A stretch of DNA of 64,000 nucleotides from NCBI GenBank assembly GCA_012932865.1, contig SAXG01000061.1, positions 62,001 to 126,000 of the forward strand. Direction: 5' to 3'. Below the pieces are notes generated by a model. It worked only from the letters and a program-made list of their open reading frames with translations. It did no database searches and was not told the DNA's origin. The position numbers and the translations under genes are program-made. This DNA is from Amylostereum areolatum. Lineage: Eukaryota > Basidiomycota > Agaricomycetes > Russulales > Stereaceae. Within the stretch, counting starts at the first letter, position 1; each line of letters starts with the position of its first letter. This document shows, piece after piece, positions 1 through 11,768 of this stretch.

Positions 1-91
1 GTTTCTCACTGTCTCTATTCGTCCTTTTTCACCCTCTGATCTCCTCCGTCTTTTTTCACCCTCCGATCTCATCCGTCGTGCACGAACACCA

Positions 92-3000
92 ATGGCCTCC
101 CGAAATTCAACATCGACGAAAGATAAGGTGCCCTGTCGTCACTGCGGTCGCCTGTTCGCGCCAGGAGGGGGTTTGACAAACCATGAGAAGGCCTGTGGCA
201 AGAAACTTGCAGCAGAACGAGGCAAACAACTTCACGAGGAGGATCTCAGACAAAGGGCGTCTGGTGCGTCTTCAATTGACTCACTCTCGTGCTTTTCCTG
301 ACATCCACTTGATCATGCAGAAAGGATGGCACCTACAGCAAGCTCGGAGGTTCCGCATCGTACGCCCGCTCCCATACGTCAAAACCCCACTTCTGCCATG
401 CCCGACCGATTCTCTCCCCCTCCGATCGCCACCGATCTCGATGATCAACTTGCGAGCGATGTTGCCTATGCAACGAACGGTGCGTCAAACCTGCATTCCC
501 GTCGTCCTTGTGCTCATCATTCGGCCACAGATCCCGACCTTCCCGCCGCGTCGTCTGATCTACGACGCGACGATTTCCGTACTTTCTATCATCCCGCAAG
601 TAACCGCCCAACGGAAACTGTGCACTTCGAAGATTACGGACGCCCCCCCCAACTTCCTCGCGACCCACCACCACAAGAACCATGGAGGCCATACTTCAAT
701 ACGCGCGAGGACTTCTCGATCGCCGAGATCATGCACCAAGGATCACTTAATCAAGACCAGTGTGACCGTCTCATCAAACTGGTCAGATCCTGTATCGACG
801 GACCGGGAAAGTTCACGCTATCCAGCTATGCGGACTTGGAGAGAGCATGGGGGCGTGCAAATCATACGCTCACCACAGTACGTACATGCTACATACTACG
901 ACACTTTTGTTAAGCTAGCTGTAGTTTGAACGTACCACCATATCTGTCCCGTACAAGAATGAGCCGGAGCCGCGGAAGTTTGAAGTGCACGCTCGCCCTC
1001 TGTGGGACTGGCTCTCCGACCTGTTGCAAGACCCGAAGCTTGCGCCGCACTTCGAGTGGGACGCACGCAGGATCTTCAAGTTCAATGGAGAGACCTTTGT
1101 TCGCATTTTCCACGAGCCGTGGACGGGCGACCGATGGTGGGAGATTCAGGCATGTACACAGTCTATACTGCCAGTGTTTGACCCGCTTTTTCTTACTACT
1201 AGTTAATCTAGACCAAACTTCCGGACGGCGCACATCCAATCTTTATCCTTCTCTACGCTGACAAGAGTCGGCTTTCAACTTTCGGCACTGCCAAAGGATA
1301 CCCTGTAATTGCGCGAGTGTGTAACCTTCCGTCCGACATCCGAAACGGCGAAGGTACCGGAGGCGGCAGGGTTGTCGGATGGCTTCCAATCGTAAATCCC
1401 CTTTCTCTGACATTTGCATAATTGTTCTTATTCTCGTCTACACTACAGGTCGAAGAAGACCCTGCCGAAACAAAAAAACCGGGCTTCGCTAATTTCAAGC
1501 GTGTTGTATGGCATGCGGCCTTCTACGAGATACTCCGGTCTGTCATTGAGGCGTCCAAGATGGGGCAATGGTTCAAATGTGGAGACGGAGATGTACGACA
1601 CCTCTTTCCAGCTATCCTCATTCTGTCGGCCGACTACGAAGAACAGTATGTAATCTCTTTCATTCTCCATGCCCAGTAATGTGCTAACAACTTTGTGGAA
1701 GATGTGTCATGTCACTGATCCGTGGATTTGGAGGGAAACTCCCTTGCCCTGTTTGCCTTGTTTCCGCAGAAGAGCTGTCGAACCTTTCTGTCATGTCGAA
1801 GCTTCGCACAGCAGAAGAAAGCCAGCTCTTGGTTAAACAAGGCCGTCAGCTTTCTTCTGGTGAACGTGAACAGCTTCTCAAAGCCCACGGTCTGCGAGAT
1901 ATAGAGGTACGTCCATGGTTTTGGTTATTACTACTAGTGAACTTATTAGTATCACACACCGAATAGAATGTCTTCTGGAAAATGCAAAACTCAGATGTTC
2001 ACCGCGCACTATCCTTTGATCGGCTTCATTCTTACAATAGCGGACTCTTTGGCACCCACCTGTGGGAACAATTCAAGCTCTTTGTCAATGACCGAGGAAG
2101 ACAGGCAGCTACCCAAGTTGATAAGCAGTGAGTAGACTCTATCCAAGTTTGTGAGATATATGTGTCTGACTTGTTTTTAGAATGAGTCGTGTTCCTCGAT
2201 GGCGTAATCTCAACCACTTTGATGCCGTTATGAAGGTTTCGTTCTCAGATGGAACAAAGTATGAGGACATATCAAAGGTGTGCTTTACTATGCTCTCATT
2301 GTCACTATATGAAATAATCCTATACTAGATGCTTGTATTTGTCGCACACAACATTTTCACACCTCTCGACACTGCACCTTGGCTCTTACTTCGCTGTATC
2401 CGGTCCTACATCAACTTGGACATGTATCTCTCTCTGGAAGTGCAAACTAGTGAGACACTTGCTGCAGGAGAACAAGAACTCCAGAAATTTGGGATTTTAC
2501 TTCAGGTAAATTCCTGTATCATGTGGCTGTCAAATTGAATAGTACTAATGTCTGGTATGTAGCAGTATATCCATTCCTCCACACTTTCTCTTCCTGGTGA
2601 TGATCCAGATGACTCGGATGAAGATACTCCTAGGAAGAACTGGAATTTTCCTAAGGTTCATCTTCACCAGCATGCATTTGACGATATTCGGGCAAAGGGT
2701 GTTACGAAAAACTATAACACAAAGCCGAATGAGAAGATGCATGGTCCATTGAAGAAGGCTTATCTTCGTCGAACTAATTTCAAAGATGTTGCGCCACAGG
2801 TGACGTGCTGTTTTAAATTGTCCCTCTACCATCATCCATGTTTCTCACTCATTAGTCACTAGATTCTCAAAATTGATCACCGTTCTTATGTGGCTGGCCT
2901 CATCCATGAACAGATTGATGATTACGAGGACTATATCACCCAGCTAGCAGATTCTGAAGAGCCTGAAGATGATCTGGACCCACTAGAGGCTTCTTCTCTA

Positions 3001-3239
3001 CACCGAAAGGTGTTCGACGCTGGCCATATCTCTTTGGGCTCTCAACAAAAGGCCGAAGCACTTGGTCAGTGAGTAGCATCAGTTGACTAGTTGCATCCGG
3101 CTGTGTAACTGGTTGCATCTGATCTGTCTCCCTCCCCAGGCACATCAAACCCCTATTTCATTTCAGAGCTTCAAGCTTCAGTACTTATCATTTCACATTA
3201 TGTTTCATTCAAGACCTGCACTACATATATCCCAAGTAA
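92..3239 (+). CDS. Plavaka-like transposase, 3'-truncated
   Basis: This is a multi-exon transposase-like protein. It starts with a C2H2-like zinc finger (CRHCGR...NHEKAC, residues about 15-35). It continues with blocks I recognise from basidiomycete Plavaka transposases: RPLWDW, FGTAKGYP, GGGRVVGWLPIV, YEEQCVMSLIRG, PCPVCLV, FDRLHSYN, RWRNLNHFDAVM and NEKMHGPLKK. Phase-consistent exons are 92-263, 321-877, 925-1149, 1212-1391, 1449-1645, 1702-1906, 1967-2127, 2181-2277, 2329-2505, 2563-2799, 2863-3068 and perhaps 3140-3239. The third intron begins GCATGT, a GC-AG intron. The frame stays open throughout, but the family's remaining C-terminal part (from my memory, a few hundred residues) is missing. 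From about 3.09 kb the sequence becomes a dispersed repeat and then GC-rich filler, so the copy is probably dead or non-autonomous. The start is the only ATG ahead of the zinc finger. Confidence 0.8.
3085..3150 (+). repeat. Dispersed repeat fragment shared with 39.6 kb
   Basis: About 60 bp here, with the cores TTGCATCCGGCTGT and ATCTGATCTGTCTCCCTCCC, recurs in reverse complement at about 39585-39660. It sits where the last apparent intron of the Plavaka gene would be. The 3' loss of that gene therefore probably coincides with insertion of, or recombination at, this repeat. Confidence 0.65.
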
Positions 3240-3675
3240 GTATAAGTCCAATTACTCCCCTTGTCCGTCGCCGCCCGTCGCGCGCCGCCCCCCAATTACT
3301 CCCCTTGTCCGTTGCCGCCCGTCGCGCGCCGCCCCTCTCGACCCCGCCCCTCTCGACGCCCCTTCGTGCCCCTCCTCCTGCGCCGCCAGTCCCGCCCGCC
3401 TTCTCGCGCACCCCTCGTCGGCCCCCGCCGTCGCGCCGTTGCGTCTCGACCCCCGCTCGTCGCCCACACCCCGTCGTCACGTGCTCGCACTCGTCGTGCG
3501 CCGTGCGCCCCCTCCTCCCGCGCCGTTGACGCCCCCACGTAGTACGCGGCCGCCACTGTCCCGCCGTGCGGCGCACGCCGGGACCATGACGGCCGCGTGA
3601 GGGGACCGGCGGCATCCACAAGCAAGTCAGATGGTCGTGCGCCGTGCGCCGGTAGGGTACATGTAACATACTATA
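3240..3675. repeat. GC-rich low-complexity tract with 44-bp tandem duplication
   Basis: This tract is very C/G-rich, with repeated CGTCG and GCGCCGCCCC words. At about 3247-3335 a 44-45 bp segment beginning ATTACTCCCCTTGTCCG occurs twice in tandem with one or two changes. All frames give Arg/Pro/Ala-rich open reading frames by composition alone. I see no gene here. Confidence 0.6.
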
Positions 3676-5616
3676 TTACAAACGTCTATCGAACGGCGGC
3701 ACTCCCGTCACATGCTCGTCGACCGCGAGTACGCCAAACCATCCATGCCCGCCGGGGATCGACGGCGCGAAAAACTCCATGGGCGCGAGATCCCGGTCGA
3801 AGTTGGAGCGGCATGGGCAGAGCGTCTCCATCTCTCGCAGTTCCTCGGCGACGATGGGGAGCCTCTGTCGCCACCATCGATCGCCCAGAGTATGCGCACG
3901 TACCATGCCTGGCTCGGCACTCTCACTTGGATACGTCCATAGCCCCTGCGCCTCAATTTCCTCTTGCGCGCCTCGAGGCCAAACCATATGGCCTAGCGTG
4001 CCGTCTCCGTCGCCCAGCAACTGGAAAGGCTCCCACAGCCAACGGTCGAACCCCCACGGGCGACACGCGGGACCCTCGGGTTCCCGGTATTCGTCATGAT
4101 CGCGAGGTATCGGCGGGCCCGACAGGAGCTTCAACCCCGACACGAAGATGTGCGGCAGACACACGTCGTAGCCGCACTCAACAGCGTCCGACAACCCGTC
4201 TAACAAACGGTGCAGCAGGGAAGCGGTGTCGTCGTCTTCGAACTGCAGGCGCTTCGCCGGGTGAACCAACTCGACGCGGGAGAGCCTCGGGACTTGCCCC
4301 AGCGAGAGGAGCGACGGCAGGCCCTCGGCCAAATCGTCGGCTGCGCGATGGGCAGCAATGAGGGTCACAGGTGAGAAGCGGGCGGCGTAGAGGCGCCCCA
4401 CGCGCGTGCTGCTCGCGGACGTTGCCTGGACCACCAGCGTGTCGACTTGACGCATATGAGGAGGAGGGTTGGCGAGGAGGACGTCAAAAGGGGGACTCGG
4501 GGGGGCGTCCCAGGTAGCATGGTGGGGAGGATGGACGGGCCCCCGTAGGGCGAGCTGTCGAGACCCCCAGCGTGCATCTTGGTTCCCGACGTCGACGTCA
4601 ATGTGCACATGATGGGCGAGGCGGGCGGGGACGCGTATCGACGCGCGGTCGATATCGTGCGAGATGGCGACGGAGGGGATCGGGAGGGATGAGGGGAAGA
4701 GAAGGAGGAAGATGCCCTCCAAATGCATCATGTCACGGTGAGACCCGTCCACGGTCATTCGGTGCTGGCAGCTGGGGAGGACTTCGCAAACGAGGAGGGC
4801 GCGGTGGACGAGCGTTGTCTCGTCCGCAATTTCGAGGTGCTCCAAGCGAGGGAGGGCCACACGCATGTCGGAAGGGGGGCACATGGCACCTCGTACGAGC
4901 GGGAGGGCGTACGCCAACGTCAATTCGCGAAGCTGGGGGAGAGACGCGAGGGTGGCCACGAACTCGGAGGTGGTTGTCCATTGGCGAACACCGAGCAGAT
5001 CCACGCGCGCCAGACCGGGGCTGAACCACGATGAAGTTGGAGACAATAAAATGCCTGAGAGTTTGAGGGATGCGAGCCCGGCAATGGCGTTGGGCGGCGG
5101 GTTGGGGAGGGTCGCGTCGTGCTCCGTCCAGACATTCTGGCCCCACCTGTCTCGATCCACGGCGGGAAGAGCCCAGGGAACGCGCTGGTCGGACGTGAGA
5201 GTGACGCAGCGTAAACTGGATGTGCATGCGGCGACGAGGCGATCCGGGGGGCAGTCGCGGACGGACGCTACGATGGACCGGAACGGACATTGAAGACCGA
5301 GGAGATGGACGATCCGGGCGTGCCAGCCAGCCGGAAAGACATCGCGGGCGACATCGCGCGGGGACTGCGGCACGCTCTGTAGGTCGGCGGGGTGGTTCCC
5401 TAGGCGTTCGACGAATAGGTCGAACCAAAATTGTGACGCGATCGGGATTATGGACCAGAGAGCGCGGTCTGCGATGGCACATGCACGCCACCGCCGACAG
5501 ACGTGCGTGGCCGAAATCCATGGCCCTGGATGGACGAGGATCCCCGTGCTGGTCGAGGTGTCGCGGAGATGGCGGAAGACCATTTGAAGCACTTCGGTGG
5601 GGAGGGCGTCAGACAT
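3676..5616 (-). CDS. F-box protein (646 aa) of the basidiomycete LRR-like type
   Basis: This single-exon protein is probably a substrate adaptor of an SCF ubiquitin ligase. The N-terminus has an F-box: LPTEVLQMVFRHL, then HVCRRWRACAIADRALW, at residues 5-60. The rest is a long Leu-rich region with irregular repeats (for example LASLKLSG and LPQLRELTLAYAL), as is usual in expanded Agaricomycete F-box families. I start at the ATG at 5616 because the F-box follows at once. An upstream in-frame ATG at 5667 lies in what looks like a 5'-UTR intron (GTATGT...CTAACAG, about 5669-5630). The target is unknown. It lies just outside the 5.88 kb repeat array and is probably host sequence. Confidence 0.85.
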   Translation of the reverse strand: MSDALPTEVLQMVFRHLRDTSTSTGILVHPGPWISATHVCRRWRACAIADRALWSIIPIASQFWFDLFVERLGNHPADLQSVPQSPRDVARDVFPAGWHARIVHLLGLQCPFRSIVASVRDCPPDRLVAACTSSLRCVTLTSDQRVPWALPAVDRDRWGQNVWTEHDATLPNPPPNAIAGLASLKLSGILLSPTSSWFSPGLARVDLLGVRQWTTTSEFVATLASLPQLRELTLAYALPLVRGAMCPPSDMRVALPRLEHLEIADETTLVHRALLVCEVLPSCQHRMTVDGSHRDMMHLEGIFLLLFPSSLPIPSVAISHDIDRASIRVPARLAHHVHIDVDVGNQDARWGSRQLALRGPVHPPHHATWDAPPSPPFDVLLANPPPHMRQVDTLVVQATSASSTRVGRLYAARFSPVTLIAAHRAADDLAEGLPSLLSLGQVPRLSRVELVHPAKRLQFEDDDTASLLHRLLDGLSDAVECGYDVCLPHIFVSGLKLLSGPPIPRDHDEYREPEGPACRPWGFDRWLWEPFQLLGDGDGTLGHMVWPRGAQEEIEAQGLWTYPSESAEPGMVRAHTLGDRWWRQRLPIVAEELREMETLCPCRSNFDRDLAPMEFFAPSIPGGHGWFGVLAVDEHVTGVPPFDRRL

Positions 5617-5879
5617 GTTGAGCTGGAGATCTGTTAGCGAGAAATGCAAGCGAATGGTGATCAACATACCCGGGCAATCGACGAATATGACGGGAGGGGG
5701 TAGGTTACAGCGATTATCGTCGTTGCGCTTGGTGGACGAAGGGCAGAAAATGTTGAGGGACGGCGATTGGACCGGCCTCCATGGTTGACACCAGAAGCCG
5801 GGCCCGGACGAGGAACCGATTGCGCGCTGAGCGATCTAATGAGACCAAGTCCCCCGGAGCCCTAGATCGGTCGGACACC

Positions 5880-6132
5880 GTTAACGCGTCCGCGCGAGGA
5901 ATCCGTTAACGCGTCCGCCCAAGAAACCCGTTAACGCCTCTGCGCGAGGAATCCGTTAACGCGTCCGCCCAAGAAACCCGTTAACGCCTCTGTGCGAGGA
6001 ATCCGTTAACGCGTCCGCCCAAGAAACCCGTTAACGCGTCCGCAAGAAGCCCGTTAACGCCTCTGCGCGAGAAGTCTGTTCACGCCGCGCAAGAAATCCG
6101 TTAACGCGTTCCCCCAAGAAACCCGTTAACGC
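5880..6132 (+). repeat. Left GTTAACGC tandem array
   Basis: There are ten copies of GTTAACGC spaced about 23-27 bp apart. Six of them extend to CCGTTAACGCGT. Spacers alternate between CCGCCCAAGAAAC-like and CTCTGCGCGAGGAAT-like, giving a roughly 48-bp higher-order unit. Two further degenerate units read GTTCACGC and GTTCAAGC. The same 12-mer occurs in reverse complement at 32.57-33.01 kb. It lies between the KDZ transposase 3' end and the F-box gene. Confidence 0.9.
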
Positions 6133-6518
6133 ATTTGCGCGAGAAGTCTGTTCAAGCGGATAAGACAACAATCATCCAATATCCATAGGCCAGACCGCCG
6201 CGAGTTGACACTCACGTGAATCCGGTGTCTTCGAAAAGAGTCGTCCCTCATTGTCACCCCACCCTCCCACTGTGTACTTTTTGTTCCCCATAATAATACA
6301 TCCATTCTGTGAAGGCAATCCGTTGAGCGCGCTACGCCAAACCCCCCTGTATACAGAGCCCATGGCATACCTTTGCGTGGTTGAGTGTGCCGTGCTCGCC
6401 GCCATGGAGCAGGGGCCATGGTCCGGAGTCCAATCCAAACCGCGCGAAAGCCACACGCATCCATATGAATAATAATATTTCTAATGTCATACACCCAGCA
6501 CCCACTCCCTGACCACCC
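6133..6518. other. Intergenic, nothing recognised
   Basis: About 390 bp lie between the repeat array and the KDZ stop codon. The stretch is less GC-rich than its surroundings, with an AATAATAATATT tract near 6468. It may hold the KDZ 3' UTR. I see no RNA gene or coding pattern. Confidence 0.4.
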
Positions 6519-9500
6519 TTACCAGTCCGACACATCAACCACGCCCGCGAAATCCTTTAAACACTCTTCCAGAAGACTCCGATAGTTATGACTTTGTCTA
6601 GCGCGGGCGTCAGCCGGGGCACAACCAGTGTGGTACTCAGAGCTTACTTTCGACGATACGCCGCCTCGCCGGCCCTGTTGGCCACTACAGATTCTTTCGC
6701 CAGGCCATACCATTGTTCTACCTTTGCGCGAAAGAAGCGCACGATACGGCGCATCTCCCGCTCTAGCAAGGCCTTTTCCTCGGTCCACCGGGCCTGCAGT
6801 GCCCGCGTCCGAAACCAGTGTACCTTCAGCACTAATAAAGAAGCCGGCATGAGCATGTAGGACTGAGTTTGGTCCACACAGCACGTACTTTCCCCGCAGT
6901 ACTTCTTCACTTTGCCATCGTCTTGGTTATGAACAAAGGTGAAGTCGCTCCAGACCCAGGAAGGGCTGGTCTTCCCCTCCCCGAGCGTGTCCTTGTCTGA
7001 TGCCACCGCGAATGCCACAACGTCCTCTCGCGCCAAGGGCCGATACTTCTGGTCTTCTGGCTTCATGCCGAGGCGCAGAAGAGCCAGCCTTGCGCGACGA
7101 TATCGGTCTGCAGCTAAGGCGACTGCCGCTCTCTTGCGTTCCTGCTTCGCAAACTCGCGCAAGTTCTTCTTGACACCGGAGACGTTGCGCGCTCCCCTGA
7201 GCAAGGCGTAAGATGTGATCAGTTGGACCCGAACGTCATCCAGAGCCTCGTTGGCTTCACCCTCCCGCAGCATCCGTTCTGCGTCCACCGCGCCCTTCGC
7301 CGCCGCTGCTGCTTTGAGTTCCTCCCCCCAATGGCAAGGAAGCTCCACCGTCGCTTCCGCCACATCCTTCCACAGAGCGCCGCGTACCCCGTCATCCCGA
7401 TTCGTACCGTCGTCCTCCTGCCTCCTCTTCCGCGTCTGGCCCGTTGCTTCCTTCCCGTCCCCGTATCCCTCCTCCAGCTTATCCTCCACCTCCTCGTAAC
7501 CACCATCCGCCACATTTTCCACAGCCAACTCAGACGCCGCCACCTTCACGACGTCCAAGAATAAACGCCGCATTTCCGTCCAGTCTTCGAATCGTCGCCA
7601 CCAGTTCTTCTTTGCCTCCTTCGTCGCTTTTGTGTCGGCTTCAGGGTCGTTCTCGAGCTTCTTCAGCAGCTGTGCCCTGCGCAGAACACTTTGAGCCGTC
7701 GTAGCGTCGCCAAGGATGCCACGTACCTAGCCTCCTCCAAAGCGATCCCCTCTGATATCGTTCCTGCCAATCCCGCCGTCACATCCTTACGACTGGCCGA
7801 CTCGCTCAACATTTCCAAGGCATCCTTTTGAGTGAACCCTGGCCATTGGTCAGTCCAATCGCCCCGGAAGCATGCGCCTCAGCTCACCTTTCGTCGCGCT
7901 GGTGCTCGGCTCGTACGGATTGTTCAGCCCTTTGTGGTTCTTGAAGTCCGTAACCTTGCTGAGCCACTCCTTCTCCTCATCTCTCCATTTCACCACCGTC
8001 TCAGCCTCCAACCCGCCCTCGACATCCGCCACCACCGCGTTCACGACGCCAATTTGTTCCACAGCCTCCTTGTGCTTCCTCACGCACGCCTTTCCTACGA
8101 AACGTCAGTAAAAACTATATTGGACCATCACTTGCGATGCTCACCCACTCCCACCGTCCTACGCCAATTCATGTCGCCATGGTGGTCGTTGATTCTGTCG
8201 TGGCGGTGACCCGAAGTCATCTCCCGCGTGCTAGCCCCGAGCGCGTTCAGCGTCGCCCAAATCCGCTCTTGCCCTTCCCCATCTGTGTGCCCCAATCCAG
8301 GTAAGAAGTTGCAAGAGAAATTATACCTGCACCCCGGCTTGTGCCCCGGGAGGTGAAACTTCCCGATAACCCGGATAATCTTTGGCCAATCCAGATTTGC
8401 CAGGGATTTGCACTCGGCGACCGCCTTTTTCAACTCGAGCATCCGCTTCTCGAAATTGATGCAGTATTGGCACCCGATGTCATATGCGAATATGTGCAGC
8501 GACAAGGTCATCCACGGCTGCAGCCCTGAGGCCAGCGCGAAGTCGACGTTAACGAACCTGCACGAGTCCATTCCATCAACGAAAACGTCCATACATCGGA
8601 GTACGATAGTTACCTTTCTCCTTTCTGGAGATCCACGCCTCCTGCTGGTAGGACGAACATATGGCGTGCGCAGGACAAGCCCAGGGTCCCGGCGACGCTC
8701 CCCCACCATACCCCGTGCCCCATGGCGCGGAAAGGTTGACAGCTTGAAGGCTGAACACGTGCGTCAGCGTCGACCAATGCATCCGCAGCGACCAACTCAC
8801 CTCTGGCTCCATCGGGCCCAACGTCTTCTGATACTCCGTAAAGTCCTCCATGTTTGCAAAGTAGGCGCTGCCCTCCGTTAAAGCGACGTCGTTCGGGTCC
8901 AAGGGCTTGACCTTTTGATCTTGCTGGTAATTTCCATCCACAGTGTAAAACAACGCGTCCAAGTACCTGAAAGCGTTAAGTGTCAGCCAAGTGGCATTTG
9001 CCCACACAGTAGGAGACCAATACCACTCCTCCTCGGGACGATCCATCCAATCCAGCTCCATGTTTAAGCCCGGCTGAGGACAAGCTGGGCACAGGATTGC
9101 CAGCTTACCAGCCCCAAGGTGGGTCCCCGGCCTCGTTCCCGAACGCCTGACCATCGTCAGGTAAGAGTGTTCTCGGTTCCTAGTCAACCATTCCCGATAT
9201 CGATTCTAACACCAACGTGGTCAGTACCTAGATCGAGCCCTCGCCGATAGGTAACTCACCACCACTTTGGTGAACAAGACGCCCTCGCTCAACCGTTCCA
9301 GATACTTGACGTAGTCTTGGCAAGCGGTTTGAGACTGGCAGGACAGGAGGAGGAACTTATCGAGCAGGCGCGTGCAGAACGCCGTCTGAGGTTTCTCCCA
9401 TGACCCGGGGAACAGACCGATCCTGAGCAATTGCAACGCCTCGGGCTCCTGGACGCCGGTCCCCTCCTGCGGGCAATAGCAATAGCTTATGTGTGCGGTC

Positions 9501-10508
9501 TGAAACCCCTCGTCAGTGCATATCGTCGTCTCCCTTGGCGGTCTCAAACTGAGCAAGCAACGCATCTGGTCGTGCCCGGTGTACACCACCATGTTCAGCT
9601 TGTCCAACTCCGTGCGCGTCCAAAATCCAGTATCTTTGTCCCACACCTCGATCCGATGAAATGGCATGCGACGGTGGTCATTCATCGTACACGTCCCACA
9701 TGCAGGCTTGGAGAAAAAACACTCCACGCATCGATAGAGGGGCATGGCCTCGGTACCCTCGCTCTTCTTGCAGATGGAGCACACGCTCAGCGTTGGCCCC
9801 GCCTCTCGCGCCAGCAATGTGTCATGCGCCGGGCCCGCTTGAGTGCTCAGGAATTGATTCATGCGCTTGGACGGAGCCTGCCAACCAACCTAAGCATGTG
9901 CGCGCGTTCCACCATGGCCAAGCAAAACTCACTATTGTGTTGTTCACCCTTGCCTTCTTGGGTGCAGGCCCATCCTTCCCCAACGCCTTATGCCGCGCCT
10001 GCGCCGCCGCGTCTTTCTCTGCTTCCGCTTCCGCCTTCGCCGCTTCTTTCGCTGCCGCCTTCGCCTCCCTCGCCGCAGCCGCCGCATCGTCCTTCGCGGA
10101 ATGAGGACCCGTGAAAGGGTTTGTGGTCCATCCTCCGCGCACCGATCCACCACCCGCCTTGACCTTATGCGGCGTGCTCCCCCGGCCCTGACGCAGCCCC
10201 CCCGACATGGTCTGAACAGGGGCGTGTCCCTTGGGCGTGACACAGCCCTCGAAGGACGGAGCTTTCAGAGGTTGAGTCGGCGTGATCCATATTCTCTCCG
10301 ACCGAGAATAAGTCGTCACAGGGGTCTGCGGGCCCCCCACCCTGGCCCGTCGAGGCGTCCCCAGGCAAGTCGCTGAGTGTTCAGCGCCACGGACCCGGCC
10401 GCAAAGACGCCGGGAGATCTTCCTGGCTTGACGGGAGACTTGTCGTTTGACGCCATGAGAGTCAGCGCATCTAGGCCCCACGGCGTTGATACTTAACGGC
10501 GACGGCAC
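6519..10508 (-). CDS. KDZ-superfamily transposase with CxC2 domain, apparently intact
   Basis: This is a DDE-type transposase of the Kyakuja-Dileera-Zisupton group. Eleven exons (10508-9933, 9877-9260, 9205-9024, 8966-8801, 8750-8614, 8557-8145, 8094-7888, 7838-7727, 7676-6889, 6831-6648, 6597-6519) total 3,462 nt. That is exactly 1,153 codons plus a stop, with every junction in phase. The Ala/Lys-rich N-terminus is followed by a Cys/His cluster (CSICKK, YRCVECF, CGTC, DHRRMPFHRIEVW), the CxC2 signature. The core has CPACPQPG, TVDGNY, CARH...VDLQKGER, YDIGCQYCINF, GKFHLPGHKPGC and DGEGQERIW, containing likely catalytic acidic residues. A basic helical C-terminus follows (EALDDVR and RARLALLRLG). 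The N-terminal start is the least certain part. Being intact, it could still be active. Confidence 0.92.
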
Positions 10509-11768
10509 TTCGCAAGATCACCTTCAACCTCATCATTTGAATTGCACATCCATAGCCAGGTCCACTTTCCAGACGCGCGTCTCACGTTGCTAATGTCTCA
10601 CTATTTGACACTACTCCACGCACCCCCAACATAACCTCAAACGATCCCCCCTGACCCCTCCGCTTTCCGTCTAAAAGGTATTCGGTCAGCCCGCCCCAAA
10701 TTCCCAGACCCGATACTTAAGTACTTATCCTCCCGATCCTCCCAACGTAGCCCTCCACCTTCCTCACCTCCGCCCTACACGTTTTGTAGCCTCCGTGAGC
10801 AATGAAAACGTGATGTCATTGCCTTGCGCACTTTCCGATGAGATCCAAGTGCACTAAGGTAAATCTCCACGCACCAGATGTCCGGATATTTGGCATCCGC
10901 GCGTCCATGAGAGAAAGCCCATTGTTGGCCCTGGAATCGGACGGTCGAGTCAGGACACCCGTGACAAAGACGGAGTGCGAACCCGACAAGCTTCTGCACA
11001 AGAGCAGAAGTCCACAATGCAAACGAGGCCGGGCTTGGAGGATGGAGGACGGGCGGACCGGGGAAGGAAAGACAGCCAGAGTAGTGCTGGTATGAGGGAC
11101 GGTCTTGGTCGGGGCGTCGCGACTTCCGGTTTGAAAGCGAACAAGCAGACCACGTGCTACTGCGCATTTGGTCTTAGGTACTTGATCCGGGGTATACTTA
11201 AATGTATCTAAAAACCTAATTATTCAAACGCAACCACGTGCACTGTTTGAGCGCCAAAAGCTCTGACATAATTCCAACCCACGCGCGTCGCCTTGGGCGT
11301 CCCCTTTGGCAATTAAGCCCTTACCCACAGACGTCCACAGTCCCCCACGCGGTCTACACCATATCCCCCTTCCGCTCTCCTGCCCGGGACCTTTGTGCAC
11401 TTCTGCGTCGCGAGAAACTCAGACGCAATCTACTGCTTTTTAGCAGTGGCGCGTTCATGTGGTGGCACATCCTCGACCTGGACATCCTGCCGCCTTTTCC
11501 AGCCTCCCCCGGGCCCTTTGGTGCGTATATCCACACTCTCCCCCCGACCCCCGACCCCTCGCCCCCTCTGCTCGCGCAGAAAAAGAAAAACGATTCTCTT
11601 TCCTCCCGTACAGCTCCCCCGCTCTCCGGCCTGCCTCCTCCCGTCCTTCCCACCAAATATCAGATCACCTTCACGGATTCTGTGCGTATATCCATACCCA
11701 TATGATCTCCGGCCAACCTCGCTCATTGTCCGACTCGTACCACGCTCCCAGCCCTCAACATCGATACC
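10509..11768. other. Intergenic region between KDZ transposase and gene A
   Basis: This 1.26 kb stretch separates the divergent starts of the KDZ gene (-) and gene A (+) and presumably holds both promoters. It has CT-rich tracts near 11500-11640 and two GTGCGTATATCCA words at about 11521 and 11683. Open frames are Pro/Ser/Arg-rich and show no family resemblance. The first exon of gene A may lie near its right end. Confidence 0.4.

Noticed and set aside
4733..5521. 262-codon minus-strand frame overlapping the F-box gene
   Set aside because: It is a shifted frame of the F-box gene itself; the Arg/Pro-rich composition is typical of a GC-rich shadow frame.
5880..6132. CRISPR-like direct repeats
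   Set aside because: This is a fungal genome, and the spacers are themselves repeated and too short. There are no cas genes.
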